DNA from: Falsigemmobacter intermedius
Lineage (GTDB): Bacteria > Pseudomonadota > Alphaproteobacteria > Rhodobacterales > Rhodobacteraceae
Assembly: GCF_004054105.1 (NCBI RefSeq)
Contig: NZ_SBLC01000020.1
Span: 1-60,091, forward strand
DNA length: 60,091 nt
Direction of reading: 5' to 3'
Every line of letters begins with the position of its first letter. Positions within the stretch are counted from its first letter, which is position 1. The notes beneath the pieces are model-generated. The model saw nothing but the letters and a program-made list of their open reading frames with translations, was not told the DNA's origin and searched no databases. The position numbers and the translations under genes were made by a program. Below are positions 53,337 through 60,091 of this stretch, piece by piece.

Positions 53337-54538
53337 TGGCCGATCACTTTCACCGGGTCGATCTTTGAGGCTGCCCGCGCCGGCAGCAGCGAGGCCAGAA
53401 CCGCGCCGATCGTCGTCAGAAGAAGCGCCATCCCGTAAGCGCCCTGACGGTAATCCACCGGCATGACCGGGGTGACCCCGATTTCGGGCGGCGGAATGTG
53501 AGACAGAATGGCAAATCCAAGCCCCGCCCCCAGCGCGCCGCCGCACAGACCAATCAAAGCGCCCTGCAGGATGAAGACCGCCAGCACAAAGCCCCGCCGC
53601 GCCCCGGTCGCGCGCATAATCCCGATCTCAGAGCTGCGCCGATAGGTATTGACCAGCATGGCCGAGGCAACACCGATCACGATCGTCACCAGACTGAACC
53701 CCTTGATCATATCGCCCGAACGTTCCTGCGCTTTCAGCCCGTCGAGAAGCTGCGCATTCCCGCTGGTCCAGCTTTCCGCACGGTAGCCGGTCAGCGCCGC
53801 AAGCCGCTCTGCCATCCGGTCGGCCTGCGACAGATCCTCAAGGCTCACCTCAATGCGACTGATGCCCTGGGGAATGGCGAAGAGCGTCCGGGCCGTCGGC
53901 TGGGAAATGAAGATTGAGCGACGATCAACGCCCTCAACCCCCAGCTCATAGATCCCCGTGATCTGCAAAGCCCGCTCCTGGCCACGATCAGACTGCAGCC
54001 GCAGGATCTGCCCGACCGAGACTTTCAGATCCTCTGCCAGGGCCTTACCGATCAGCACGCGGTTTGAGCCAAGGATGGCATTCCCCTCAACCAGACGCGC
54101 GCCGAAATTCGCGATATCTAAGACGCGCTGCGGCTCAATCCCTGTCACCGACACAGCCGCCCGGGCCTGTCCGCGCATCAGAATGCCATTCCCGATGATC
54201 TGCGGTGAGACGCCCTTAACCCCCGGCGTGGCATCAAGCACCGGGATCAGCGCCTCCGCCCCAGCCAGCAGTTCGCGCTGGGCCGTCTCCGCCTGAGCGA
54301 CCGTAAGTGACAGCCCCTCCGTCCCCGGAAGAAGACGCGCCTCTGCAGGTGGCGGCGTCAGGGTGACATGCGAGATCTCTCCCACCGTGCGCTGAACAAG
54401 ATATTGCCCAAGCCCCCCGATCAGCGCACTGATGAAGACAAAGAAGAACACCCCCAGCGCGACGCCCGCGATCAAAAGCGCCGTCTGCCCCCGCGAAGAG
54501 GCAAGATAGCGCCATGCCAGCTTGGCAGCATAGAGCAT
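53333..54538 (-). CDS. FtsX-like ABC transporter permease
   Basis: The 401-residue protein has an N-terminal transmembrane segment (TALLIAGVALGVFFFVFISALI), a large periplasmic MacB-like domain (residues about 50-240), and three C-terminal transmembrane helices with SSEIGIMRATGARRGFVLAVFILQGALIG. This is the LolC/MacB permease layout. Together with the ATPase downstream and the HlyD-like protein upstream it forms a tripartite export-type or lipoprotein-release-type system. The stop overlaps the ATPase start. Confidence 0.87.
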   Translation of the reverse strand: MLYAAKLAWRYLASSRGQTALLIAGVALGVFFFVFISALIGGLGQYLVQRTVGEISHVTLTPPPAEARLLPGTEGLSLTVAQAETAQRELLAGAEALIPVLDATPGVKGVSPQIIGNGILMRGQARAAVSVTGIEPQRVLDIANFGARLVEGNAILGSNRVLIGKALAEDLKVSVGQILRLQSDRGQERALQITGIYELGVEGVDRRSIFISQPTARTLFAIPQGISRIEVSLEDLSQADRMAERLAALTGYRAESWTSGNAQLLDGLKAQERSGDMIKGFSLVTIVIGVASAMLVNTYRRSSEIGIMRATGARRGFVLAVFILQGALIGLCGGALGAGLGFAILSHIPPPEIGVTPVMPVDYRQGAYGMALLLTTIGAVLASLLPARAASKIDPVKVIGQ

Positions 54539-55606
54539 CTATCCGACCCTGATCTCATCGCCCGGCGAGAGTTTCACCGGATCAAGTATCACCTGCTCGC
54601 CGGACTGCAGGCCCGCGGTCAGCATCACACGCTCGGACGGCCAGTCAACGATCTCGACCGGACGCACCACGGCGCGGCCTTTTTCGGCCACCAGCACATG
54701 CCAGGCAGCACCGCGCCGCACAAGCGCCGAACGCGGCAGCGACAGCGCCTCAGGATATTGCGCAACAATCAGGTTCACCTCGACGGTCAGACCGATCGGC
54801 AGCTCTGCGGGTTCCAGGAAACTGACCTCTATGCGGCGCCCCCCACTGTCGGGATCAAGCCTCGGCGCAGTAAAGGAAACTTCGCCGTCGCGGATATCGC
54901 TTTGCCCGATGGCACGCAGGCGGGCCGAAAGCCCTTCTCCAATCCGCCGGGCATAGAGTTCATCCACTTCGGCCTCGACAAGGATGTCTTCGGGATCTGC
55001 AAGCGTCATCAGCGTATCCTGAAGGGTAACCTGCTGCCCCTCCTCCACCCGACGGGAGAGCACCACCCCGTCGGTTGGCGCAATGAGGCGATAATGGGCA
55101 AGTTCACGCTCCACCTCTGCCAGAGCGGCGCTCAGCCGCAGGCTCTCCCCCTCAGCCGTGGCAAGCGCCAGTTCCGCAGCCTCGGCATCGGCGCGGGAAA
55201 TCACACTGGCCCCCAGCCCCTGAGCACGCCGTGCCGCCGACCGCGCCTGGGCCTCACGCGCCTTTTGCACCTCAAGCGCCGCACGGGCCTGATCGCGGCG
55301 GGCCTCGACCTGCCGGTCGTCAAGCGCCACCAGAAGATCGCCGCGCGCCACCCGCTGCCCTTCAGTCACCGCAACCTTCGTCACATAGGCCGAGACCAGC
55401 GGCCGGACAGCCACCTCTGCGCGCGCCCGGACGTGGCCATTGAGCGCCAGAACCAGCGAGACCGGAGCCGGTGTCATGACCTCAGTGGCAACCCAGGGCG
55501 GCGGGTTGTGGAACGTCAGAAATGCCCCGCCTGCGCCCAGCGCCCCCAAAGCGCCAAGGCCCAGAACCACCTTTCTCCGCCCGGAGGCGCCCTCGTCTGT
55601 CGCCAT
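54539..55606 (-). CDS. HlyD/MacA-like periplasmic adaptor protein
   Basis: The 355-residue protein has one N-terminal membrane anchor (VVLGLGALGALGAGGAFLTF), then the lipoyl/barrel-sandwich halves (YVTKVAVTEGQRVARGDLLVALDD and YRLIAPTDGVVLSRRVEEGQQVT). A helical hairpin lies between them (RRDQARAALEVQKAREAQA), followed by a C-terminal beta-barrel (IEVSFLEPAELPIGLTVEVNLIV). It would link the FtsX-like permease to an outer-membrane channel. No TolC-like gene is in the window. The permease gene starts directly after its stop. Confidence 0.86.
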   Translation of the reverse strand: MATDEGASGRRKVVLGLGALGALGAGGAFLTFHNPPPWVATEVMTPAPVSLVLALNGHVRARAEVAVRPLVSAYVTKVAVTEGQRVARGDLLVALDDRQVEARRDQARAALEVQKAREAQARSAARRAQGLGASVISRADAEAAELALATAEGESLRLSAALAEVERELAHYRLIAPTDGVVLSRRVEEGQQVTLQDTLMTLADPEDILVEAEVDELYARRIGEGLSARLRAIGQSDIRDGEVSFTAPRLDPDSGGRRIEVSFLEPAELPIGLTVEVNLIVAQYPEALSLPRSALVRRGAAWHVLVAEKGRAVVRPVEIVDWPSERVMLTAGLQSGEQVILDPVKLSPGDEIRVG

Positions 55607-55639
55607 AGATCCTGCCCTATCCTTTGCCGCCCTGCGGTC

Positions 55640-55676
55640 CTGTCAGGAATATAAGCGGTTGAAACGCTTATGACAG
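55640..55676. promoter_or_regulatory. Nested inverted repeats upstream of the adaptor gene
   Basis: Two concentric dyads surround one centre: an outer CTGTCA/TGACAG and an inner ATAAGCG/CGCTTAT around GTTGAAA. They lie 34 bases before the start codon of the HlyD-like gene at 55606. The position suits an operator controlling the three-gene export operon. The remainder of the gap 55677-56320 shows no gene I recognise. Confidence 0.4.
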
Positions 55677-56320
55677 TCCCCTCCGGCAATCTTGCGCCCC
55701 TGGCCGGATAAAGTTCCCGACAGATCGACGGACTGCAGGCACGACCCAAGCCAAAGCCCGACCATAGCAAGGCGACAGGAGACCCCTGCTGCGGCAAGGC
55801 GCAGCCCGCTTCCCCACTGATCGCTAAGCCGCTGCAAGGGCTGCTCCGGTTCGGCGCACGCGAAAGTCTATCCTGGAGACAGAAAAAACAGATATCCGGT
55901 CCGGATCGTCAAATCCCCCAATTGAAACATATAGGGAACATTGTGCCTGTCACTCGTGAAGATTTCCTGACTGCACTCCAGAAAAAGAGCTTTCACTAAG
56001 AGGAAGGGGCACCGACTGAGGCTCTCCACTTGGGCATATCACTACGCCCGCTCACCAAGCGCGTCATCTGCGTTGATCCTGCGGGCCGGTTTCCCCACGG
56101 AAAGGACATAACGCTTCCTGCCCAGCCTGGTCGAAAAAAATTCCGGCCACCCATCGCAAAATCGCCGGTGCCGTGCGACATATCCTGAGATGGGTAGCAG
56201 ACCTCGGCTTAAAAAAATCATCTCGCCCTGAACAAAATGGGAACATGCTTGCTTGAGTTGAGGATCTCGCCACCAGAGGCAGAGGCACGTAAGCCCGGCG
56301 CGCCCCCTGATCTCTGCGTT

Positions 56321-58597
56321 CTACTGGCAGGTCTGAACCACGGAAGACTCCGCAGGGCTGAAGGAAGGCCCCGATAGCCGGTCAAGGTAGTGCAGCGCCC
56401 GCTTGCCCTGCAGAAATGCGGCCGCAGGCTCTGGCAACCAGCCATAGCGAAGCGCCGGATAGAGGTGATAGATCTCTTCACGAGAGGCCGGATCGAGGGA
56501 ATTCATGGCCTTCGGACCGGGCCAAAGGCTTTCTGCCGCCACGCCCTGCGCATCAAGAAGCAGATGGCGATCAAAGAGAATATGAACATAGTCAACGCCC
56601 TGCGGAAGAATGACACGCCTTACGCCCCTCCGGCCAAGCAGGAGACGCGCAGCCAGCAGCCCCCCGCCCGGCTCCAGCTGAAGACGATGATTTCCCGAAA
56701 GCAGCAGGTCTGCGGCGGGACAACCAGGCCCCAGCGCATGTGCCGGGATCAGAACCGGCCGCAGATAGGGCATTATCTGCATCTCATAACAGCTCACACG
56801 TCGCAGCCCGCACCATGTGACGCGCTCAGCCCGGCCACTGCGCGTTGAAACCAGATCCCCAGGACGCAGACTTCCTGCGGCTCGCCCCCCTTTCGGCGTC
56901 TGCAGGACAGTCGTTGCCGCAAAACAGATAACATTGGTATTTTCAACGGTCAGATCGCTGCCTGCCACCGGAACTCCGCCGTTCAGAATCCGCAGGGTGA
57001 AGCTGTCCTGAAAGCCATTGGCGGGGGAGATATCGCTCAGGACACCATCCGCCTGATCGGCCCGCAGCCAGTCGAGCGGCGTGCGATAGACGGGCTCTCC
57101 CATAGCGCTGCGCGCGGCATTCATCACCGCCAGCGTCGAGGCATTATAAAAATGAGAGAGATCAACAAAATCATTGTTCGACCGATCGCCGTCGCGGATA
57201 TCGCCGCCTGTGGCGGTGTTGAAATCAGCAATGACATCACCGGAGCCGACGTAGAAGGTATCAAAGCCCTCTCCGCCATAGAGACTGTCCGGCGCATCGT
57301 CAGGGTCAATATGGTAGTGAGTCTGACCATCGACGAACCGGTAGCTGCCCTCGCCACCACCGATCATGTCATTCCCCTCTCCGCCATAAAGCGTATCTGA
57401 GCCGGCGTCGCCGATAAGGGTATCGTCCCCAGCACCGCCCTCTAGGTGATCCGCGCCGCTGTCCCCAAAAAGCGTATCGCGCCCGGTGCCGCCGAAAAGA
57501 CTGTCCGCGCCGTCACCGCCGCTGAGAAGATCATCATCCTCCTCGCCATAGAGCCTGTCGTCGCCTGCGCCGCCGCTGAGAAGATCGTCCCCCGATCCGC
57601 CATAAAGCGTCGCGGCCCCGGGGCCGAAGACATTAAAATAATCGCTGCCGTCGCCACCATGTGCCTCGACAGAGGCCTCCGCAGTCAGCTTATCGTCGCC
57701 GGAACCACCGTAGATGGTGCTGACCCCGAGGCCCGGGGCCGCAGAGACGCTGATATCATCAGCGCCCTCGCCTCCGCAGATGTGATGCCCGCCGCCATAG
57801 ACGTCGATAATATCATCACCATCCTCCCCCTCAATCCAGCCCGGCGCCGCCGCGTTCTGCAAACTGCCGAGGCGAATGTCGTCATTCCCTCCGCCGCCGT
57901 AGATCGTCGCGGCATCCCCATCCCGGATAAGGTCCGCCCCCTGGCTGCCAAAAATCAGATCCTGCCCGTCGCCGCCGTAAAGGGTACTGGCCTGATCCCC
58001 GCCACGCAGGGTGTCATCTCCCTCGCCACCGTCGAGATGGCCGCCGTTTGCAACCTCAAGATAATCATCCCCGGTACCACCATAGAGGGTATCGGGCCCA
58101 TCTCCGCCAAAGAGCTGGTCGTTCCCGGAGCCGCCGCTCAGAAAATCGCTGCCACCGGCCCCGAAAAGGGTGTCACCCCCGGCACCACCGAAGAGCCTGT
58201 CATTGCCGCTCCCCCCATCGAGAAGATCGGCGCCGCTGCCGCCATAAAGACTGTCACTGCCGGCCCCGCCATAAAGCTCATCCCCGACAGGGTCGGTTAC
58301 CTGGTCATGGGCATTGTGGCCGTGGACTTCATCATTTCCCTCGCCGCCGTAAAGGAAGTCACTGCCGCCGTCGCCGCTCAACAGATCATCACCGGCATCA
58401 CCGTGGATCGTATCACTGCCAAAGCCGCCGAAGATCGTGTCGCGATCGTCAGCGCCCCCGCCTCCGTCACCGGTGTAACCGACAAGAAGGTCATCCCCTT
58501 CTCCGCCCTTCAGGAGATCCGCGCCCTCACCGCCATAAAGGTGATCCTGGCCTTCATCGCCGTAAAGACTGTCCTGGCCCTGGCCCCCCGACATCAC
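56321..58597 (-). CDS. RTX-Hint protein, C-terminal part after a frameshift
   Basis: This frame (758 residues, no natural start of its own) is the main body of the RTX-Hint protein. It has about 25 GGxGxDxLxGG-type nonapeptides (GGQGQDSLYGDEGQDHLYGG, GGAGGDTLFG, GGEGDDTLRG), which bind calcium. It then has a Hint domain from about residue 558, beginning with CFAATTVLQTPKGGRAAGSL and including LSGNHRLQLE and HILFDRHLLLDAQG. Hint domains self-cleave or splice at an N-terminal Cys. The N-terminal part is in another frame because of the 10-G tract at 58610-58619; with 8 or 11 G the two would be one protein of about 985 residues. Confidence 0.82.
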   Translation of the reverse strand: MMSGGQGQDSLYGDEGQDHLYGGEGADLLKGGEGDDLLVGYTGDGGGGADDRDTIFGGFGSDTIHGDAGDDLLSGDGGSDFLYGGEGNDEVHGHNAHDQVTDPVGDELYGGAGSDSLYGGSGADLLDGGSGNDRLFGGAGGDTLFGAGGSDFLSGGSGNDQLFGGDGPDTLYGGTGDDYLEVANGGHLDGGEGDDTLRGGDQASTLYGGDGQDLIFGSQGADLIRDGDAATIYGGGGNDDIRLGSLQNAAAPGWIEGEDGDDIIDVYGGGHHICGGEGADDISVSAAPGLGVSTIYGGSGDDKLTAEASVEAHGGDGSDYFNVFGPGAATLYGGSGDDLLSGGAGDDRLYGEEDDDLLSGGDGADSLFGGTGRDTLFGDSGADHLEGGAGDDTLIGDAGSDTLYGGEGNDMIGGGEGSYRFVDGQTHYHIDPDDAPDSLYGGEGFDTFYVGSGDVIADFNTATGGDIRDGDRSNNDFVDLSHFYNASTLAVMNAARSAMGEPVYRTPLDWLRADQADGVLSDISPANGFQDSFTLRILNGGVPVAGSDLTVENTNVICFAATTVLQTPKGGRAAGSLRPGDLVSTRSGRAERVTWCGLRRVSCYEMQIMPYLRPVLIPAHALGPGCPAADLLLSGNHRLQLEPGGGLLAARLLLGRRGVRRVILPQGVDYVHILFDRHLLLDAQGVAAESLWPGPKAMNSLDPASREEIYHLYPALRYGWLPEPAAAFLQGKRALHYLDRLSGPSFSPAESSVVQTCQ

Positions 58598-59274
58598 ATC
58601 ATCACCGCGCCCCCCCCCCAGATCTGGTCATTGCCGCGCCCGCCATGCAGAGAATCGGCCCCAGCGCCGCCATAAATTGTGTCATCGCCGCCGTATCCGA
58701 AGGCGAGATCGGCGTCGGGGTCCGCCGCCGGAGCGTTATCGCCGCCGTCCATCCGCTCGCCGTGACGATCACGGTAGCCCGAATCCATCAGATCGCCGCC
58801 TTCCGTGCCGTCGACCACGAAATCATGCTGCAGGGCCCCGTAATAGAGCTGCGGCGCATCGATCGCAGAGCGGATGGTATCGTCCGTTCCGGCCTGCAGG
58901 GGGAAATCCGACGCAATCCCGATGATCTGCCCGTCCGCCGTCCCTATGACATAGACCACACCCTCAAGCACTGCGGGTTGGCCGTTCACCTCACCGGTAT
59001 AGGTGACGCGGAAGCCATAATTCGGCTCGATCATCGTGCCCTGAGGCAGAACTGAGCCATTCGCGAGAATGAGATCTGACCCCAGTTGTGTGCCGGTCGT
59101 CGCGTCCTGAAACAGGGTATCGCTGTCCGTCACCTCAAGATGTGTCGGCCCGCCGCCGAGGTAGTTGAAGCCCGTGTTCAGATAGGTGTCCGACGCGTCT
59201 TCGGACTGCGTGAAGGGGAGCTGCCCGGACGCAGAAGAAAAACCACTGAGTTCGTAATATTGTAAAACCGCCAC
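58594..59274 (-). CDS. RTX-Hint protein, N-terminal part before the frameshift
   Basis: The GTG at 59274 (AGGGGG six bases upstream) opens a 226-residue product beginning MAVLQYYELSGFSSAS. It has an N-terminal domain of about 170 residues (FRVTYTGEVNGQPAVLEGVVYVIGTADGQI) and two RTX repeats (GGDDTIYGGAGADSLHGG, GGRGNDQIW). It ends in a frameshifted tail GGGAVMM. The frame that continues the RTX repeats is the adjacent one, reached by adding one or removing two G in the tract at 58610-58619. The 3' end overlaps the following frame by four bases. Confidence 0.78.
   Translation of the reverse strand: MAVLQYYELSGFSSASGQLPFTQSEDASDTYLNTGFNYLGGGPTHLEVTDSDTLFQDATTGTQLGSDLILANGSVLPQGTMIEPNYGFRVTYTGEVNGQPAVLEGVVYVIGTADGQIIGIASDFPLQAGTDDTIRSAIDAPQLYYGALQHDFVVDGTEGGDLMDSGYRDRHGERMDGGDNAPAADPDADLAFGYGGDDTIYGGAGADSLHGGRGNDQIWGGGAVMM
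58610..58619 (-). repeat. Homopolymer of 10 (G on the coding strand) at the RTX-Hint frameshift
   Basis: The tract reads as 10 C on the plus strand. In the coding direction it lies after GNDQIW, within a run of Gly codons of the RTX repeats. The surrounding repeat would stay in frame with 8 or 11. Confidence 0.85.
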
Positions 59275-59307
59275 GACCGCCCCCTGGCACTGACACCACC
59301 GGGACAA

Positions 59308-59658
59308 CTCTGCCGCAGAGGGGTTAAAACTTAGTTCAGAGGAAACAGGAAACGACGAAGTCCGTCACGATCTGCTGTGGATGCGCCTCACAGGCCGCCT
59401 CGCGAAGATTATGGCAACAAGCTCCTGCCCCCCTGCTGGCTGTTGGGCATTGGAAAAGAAGCAGCCTTGCCTCACAACAGAGTGAGGATGTGGCCACCGG
59501 TTCGGCTGGACAGCTAAGATCAGATAGAAAGCCCCTCCTCCTGAGCAGGGTCATAGCGGATGACCGCAGGGCCGGGCCTGTGGCCGGTCGGCAGCGCCCG
59601 ACCCGGCCCCCGCGCAGGAGGGACCAGGTGGGTTCTTGCCGGACCCAACGGTCTGTTC
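59308..59658. other. Intergenic region without a recognisable gene
   Basis: The 350 bases upstream of the RTX-Hint start hold short frames only and no motif that I recognise. It should include the promoter of the RTX-Hint gene on the minus strand. Confidence 0.5.
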
Positions 59659-59844
59659 TCAGGCCATGCTGATCTCGCGCAGCACCTCTGTCTGCGGGTC
59701 GCGCAGGACATATCCGCGCCCCCAGACCGTCTCGATATGGCTGTCGCCCCCCGTCGCCTCAGCAAGTTTTTTTCTCAACTTACAGATGAAGACGTCGATG
59801 ATCTTTAATTCAGGCTCATCCATCCCGCCGTAGAGATGGTTCAG
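59659..59844 (-). pseudogene. ctrA: ctrA 3' fragment (OmpR-type winged HTH of CtrA)
   Basis: The minus strand reads [48 protein letters not shown] and a short tail before a TGA at 59659. This is the DNA-recognition end of CtrA, the essential cell-cycle response regulator of alphaproteobacteria. It lacks the receiver domain and the first part of the winged HTH. Upstream, the sequence changes at 59845 into an AT-rich stretch with a stop at 59869, so it has no start of its own. It looks like a duplicated, truncated copy; an intact ctrA would be expected elsewhere in such a genome. Confidence 0.8.
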
Positions 59845-59859
59845 GATTATATAGATAAT

Positions 59860-59875
59860 TACATGAAATCATGTA
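59860..59875. repeat. AT-rich inverted repeat next to the ctrA break point
   Basis: TACATGA and TCATGTA form a perfect seven-base dyad around AA, within an AT-rich patch of about 35 bases (59846-59880) unlike the GC-rich surroundings. It sits directly at the point where ctrA homology ends, suggesting an integration scar or the end of a small mobile element. Confidence 0.45.
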
Positions 59876-60045
59876 GTTAATGCCCCGTCGAGGGCTGGAC
59901 AAACGCAGAACAAACGATGAATTTGGAAACGGGCAAGACCCCCTGCCCGACACAATCTACCTTTTTTGCAGACGGGGCGGCCGGAGTGATACCGCCCCCA
60001 CTAGGAACCTCTCGTCACGTCCTGAGTTTTAGGGTCCGTGGACAT

Positions 60046-60091
60046 TCATCGTAAAGCGATGATGGCCGCTGCGAGATACCAGTTGGCAGCA
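60046..60091 (-). mobile_element. Probable 3' end of an insertion sequence transposase gene
   Basis: The minus strand at the window edge reads ANWYLAAAIIALR and stops at a TGA at 60046. This hydrophobic closing helix is like those of IS5-type transposases. AGGGTCCGTGGACATTCAT follows outside it and may be the terminal repeat. Only 15 codons are available, so the family is uncertain. Confidence 0.35.

Noticed and set aside
55677-56320. Possible transposase remnant between the adaptor and RTX-Hint genes
   Set aside because: Several short frames exist but none gives a recognisable family, so no call is justified.
57446-58675. 409-codon Ala/Ile/Val-rich plus-strand frame
   Set aside because: It is the antisense reading of RTX glycine/aspartate repeats, which gives repeated Ala-Ile-Lys and similar words.
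56321-59274. CRISPR array or tandem DNA repeat
   Set aside because: The repeated units are 27 bases (nine codons), vary in sequence and encode calcium-binding GGxGxD repeats; no spacers are present.

Overview
The window looks like chromosomal DNA of a high-GC alphaproteobacterium of the Rhodobacterales/Rhodobacteraceae type. This is inferred from the protein character of the imuB-dnaE2 mutasome, Lon, UvrA, CimA, YafY/WYL, RTX-Hint and CtrA-like sequences, and from the gene order. No rRNA is present; there is one tRNA-Val(CAC).

Region 1 (1-8.7 kb) is a decaying accessory/SOS segment: the 5' part of an IS66 tnpA, a TniQ-like gene with an in-frame stop, a metallophosphoesterase paired with an MqsA-like HTH protein, an SRAP (YedK/HMCES-like) gene with an in-frame TAG, a degraded imuA, and apparently intact imuB and dnaE2.

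Region 2 (8.8-27.1 kb) is a quinoprotein locus. It holds a periplasmic PQQ-dependent alcohol dehydrogenase, its cytochrome c and a XoxJ-like binding protein. A six-gene operon interleaves an ABC exporter with an ABC importer and ends in a second periplasmic binding protein. A divergent LysR regulator follows, then pqqABCDE, an alpha/beta hydrolase and a convergent M16 (PqqF-like) protease. Cofactor synthesis, enzyme, electron acceptor and transport are therefore all in one place.

Region 3 (27.3-42 kb) is mostly housekeeping: tRNA-Val, HU-like protein, Lon, a squalene/phytoene-synthase-like protein, citramalate synthase, UvrA, 3-hydroxybutyrate dehydrogenase, a YejA-like binding protein, an entericidin-like lipoprotein, a WYL regulator and phosphoglucomutase. 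A candidate small RNA lies upstream of bdhA.

Region 4 (42-50.6 kb) carries a WbpM/FlaA1-type nucleotide-sugar dehydratase with a 17-G homopolymer inside the reading frame, DusA, a TehA/SLAC1-type channel, GuaB, a globin-coupled diguanylate cyclase and a GNAT acetyltransferase.

Region 5 (50.8-60.1 kb) is a surface/secretion module: an RTX protein ending in a CFI-box-like C-terminal domain, a three-gene ABC system of LolD/FtsX/HlyD type, and an RTX-Hint protein split by a 10-G frameshift. It is followed by a 3' fragment of ctrA and the probable end of another insertion sequence. The homopolymers, nonsense codons and gene fragments suggest phase-variable or decaying accessory genes at both ends, although sequencing error cannot be excluded from the sequence alone.
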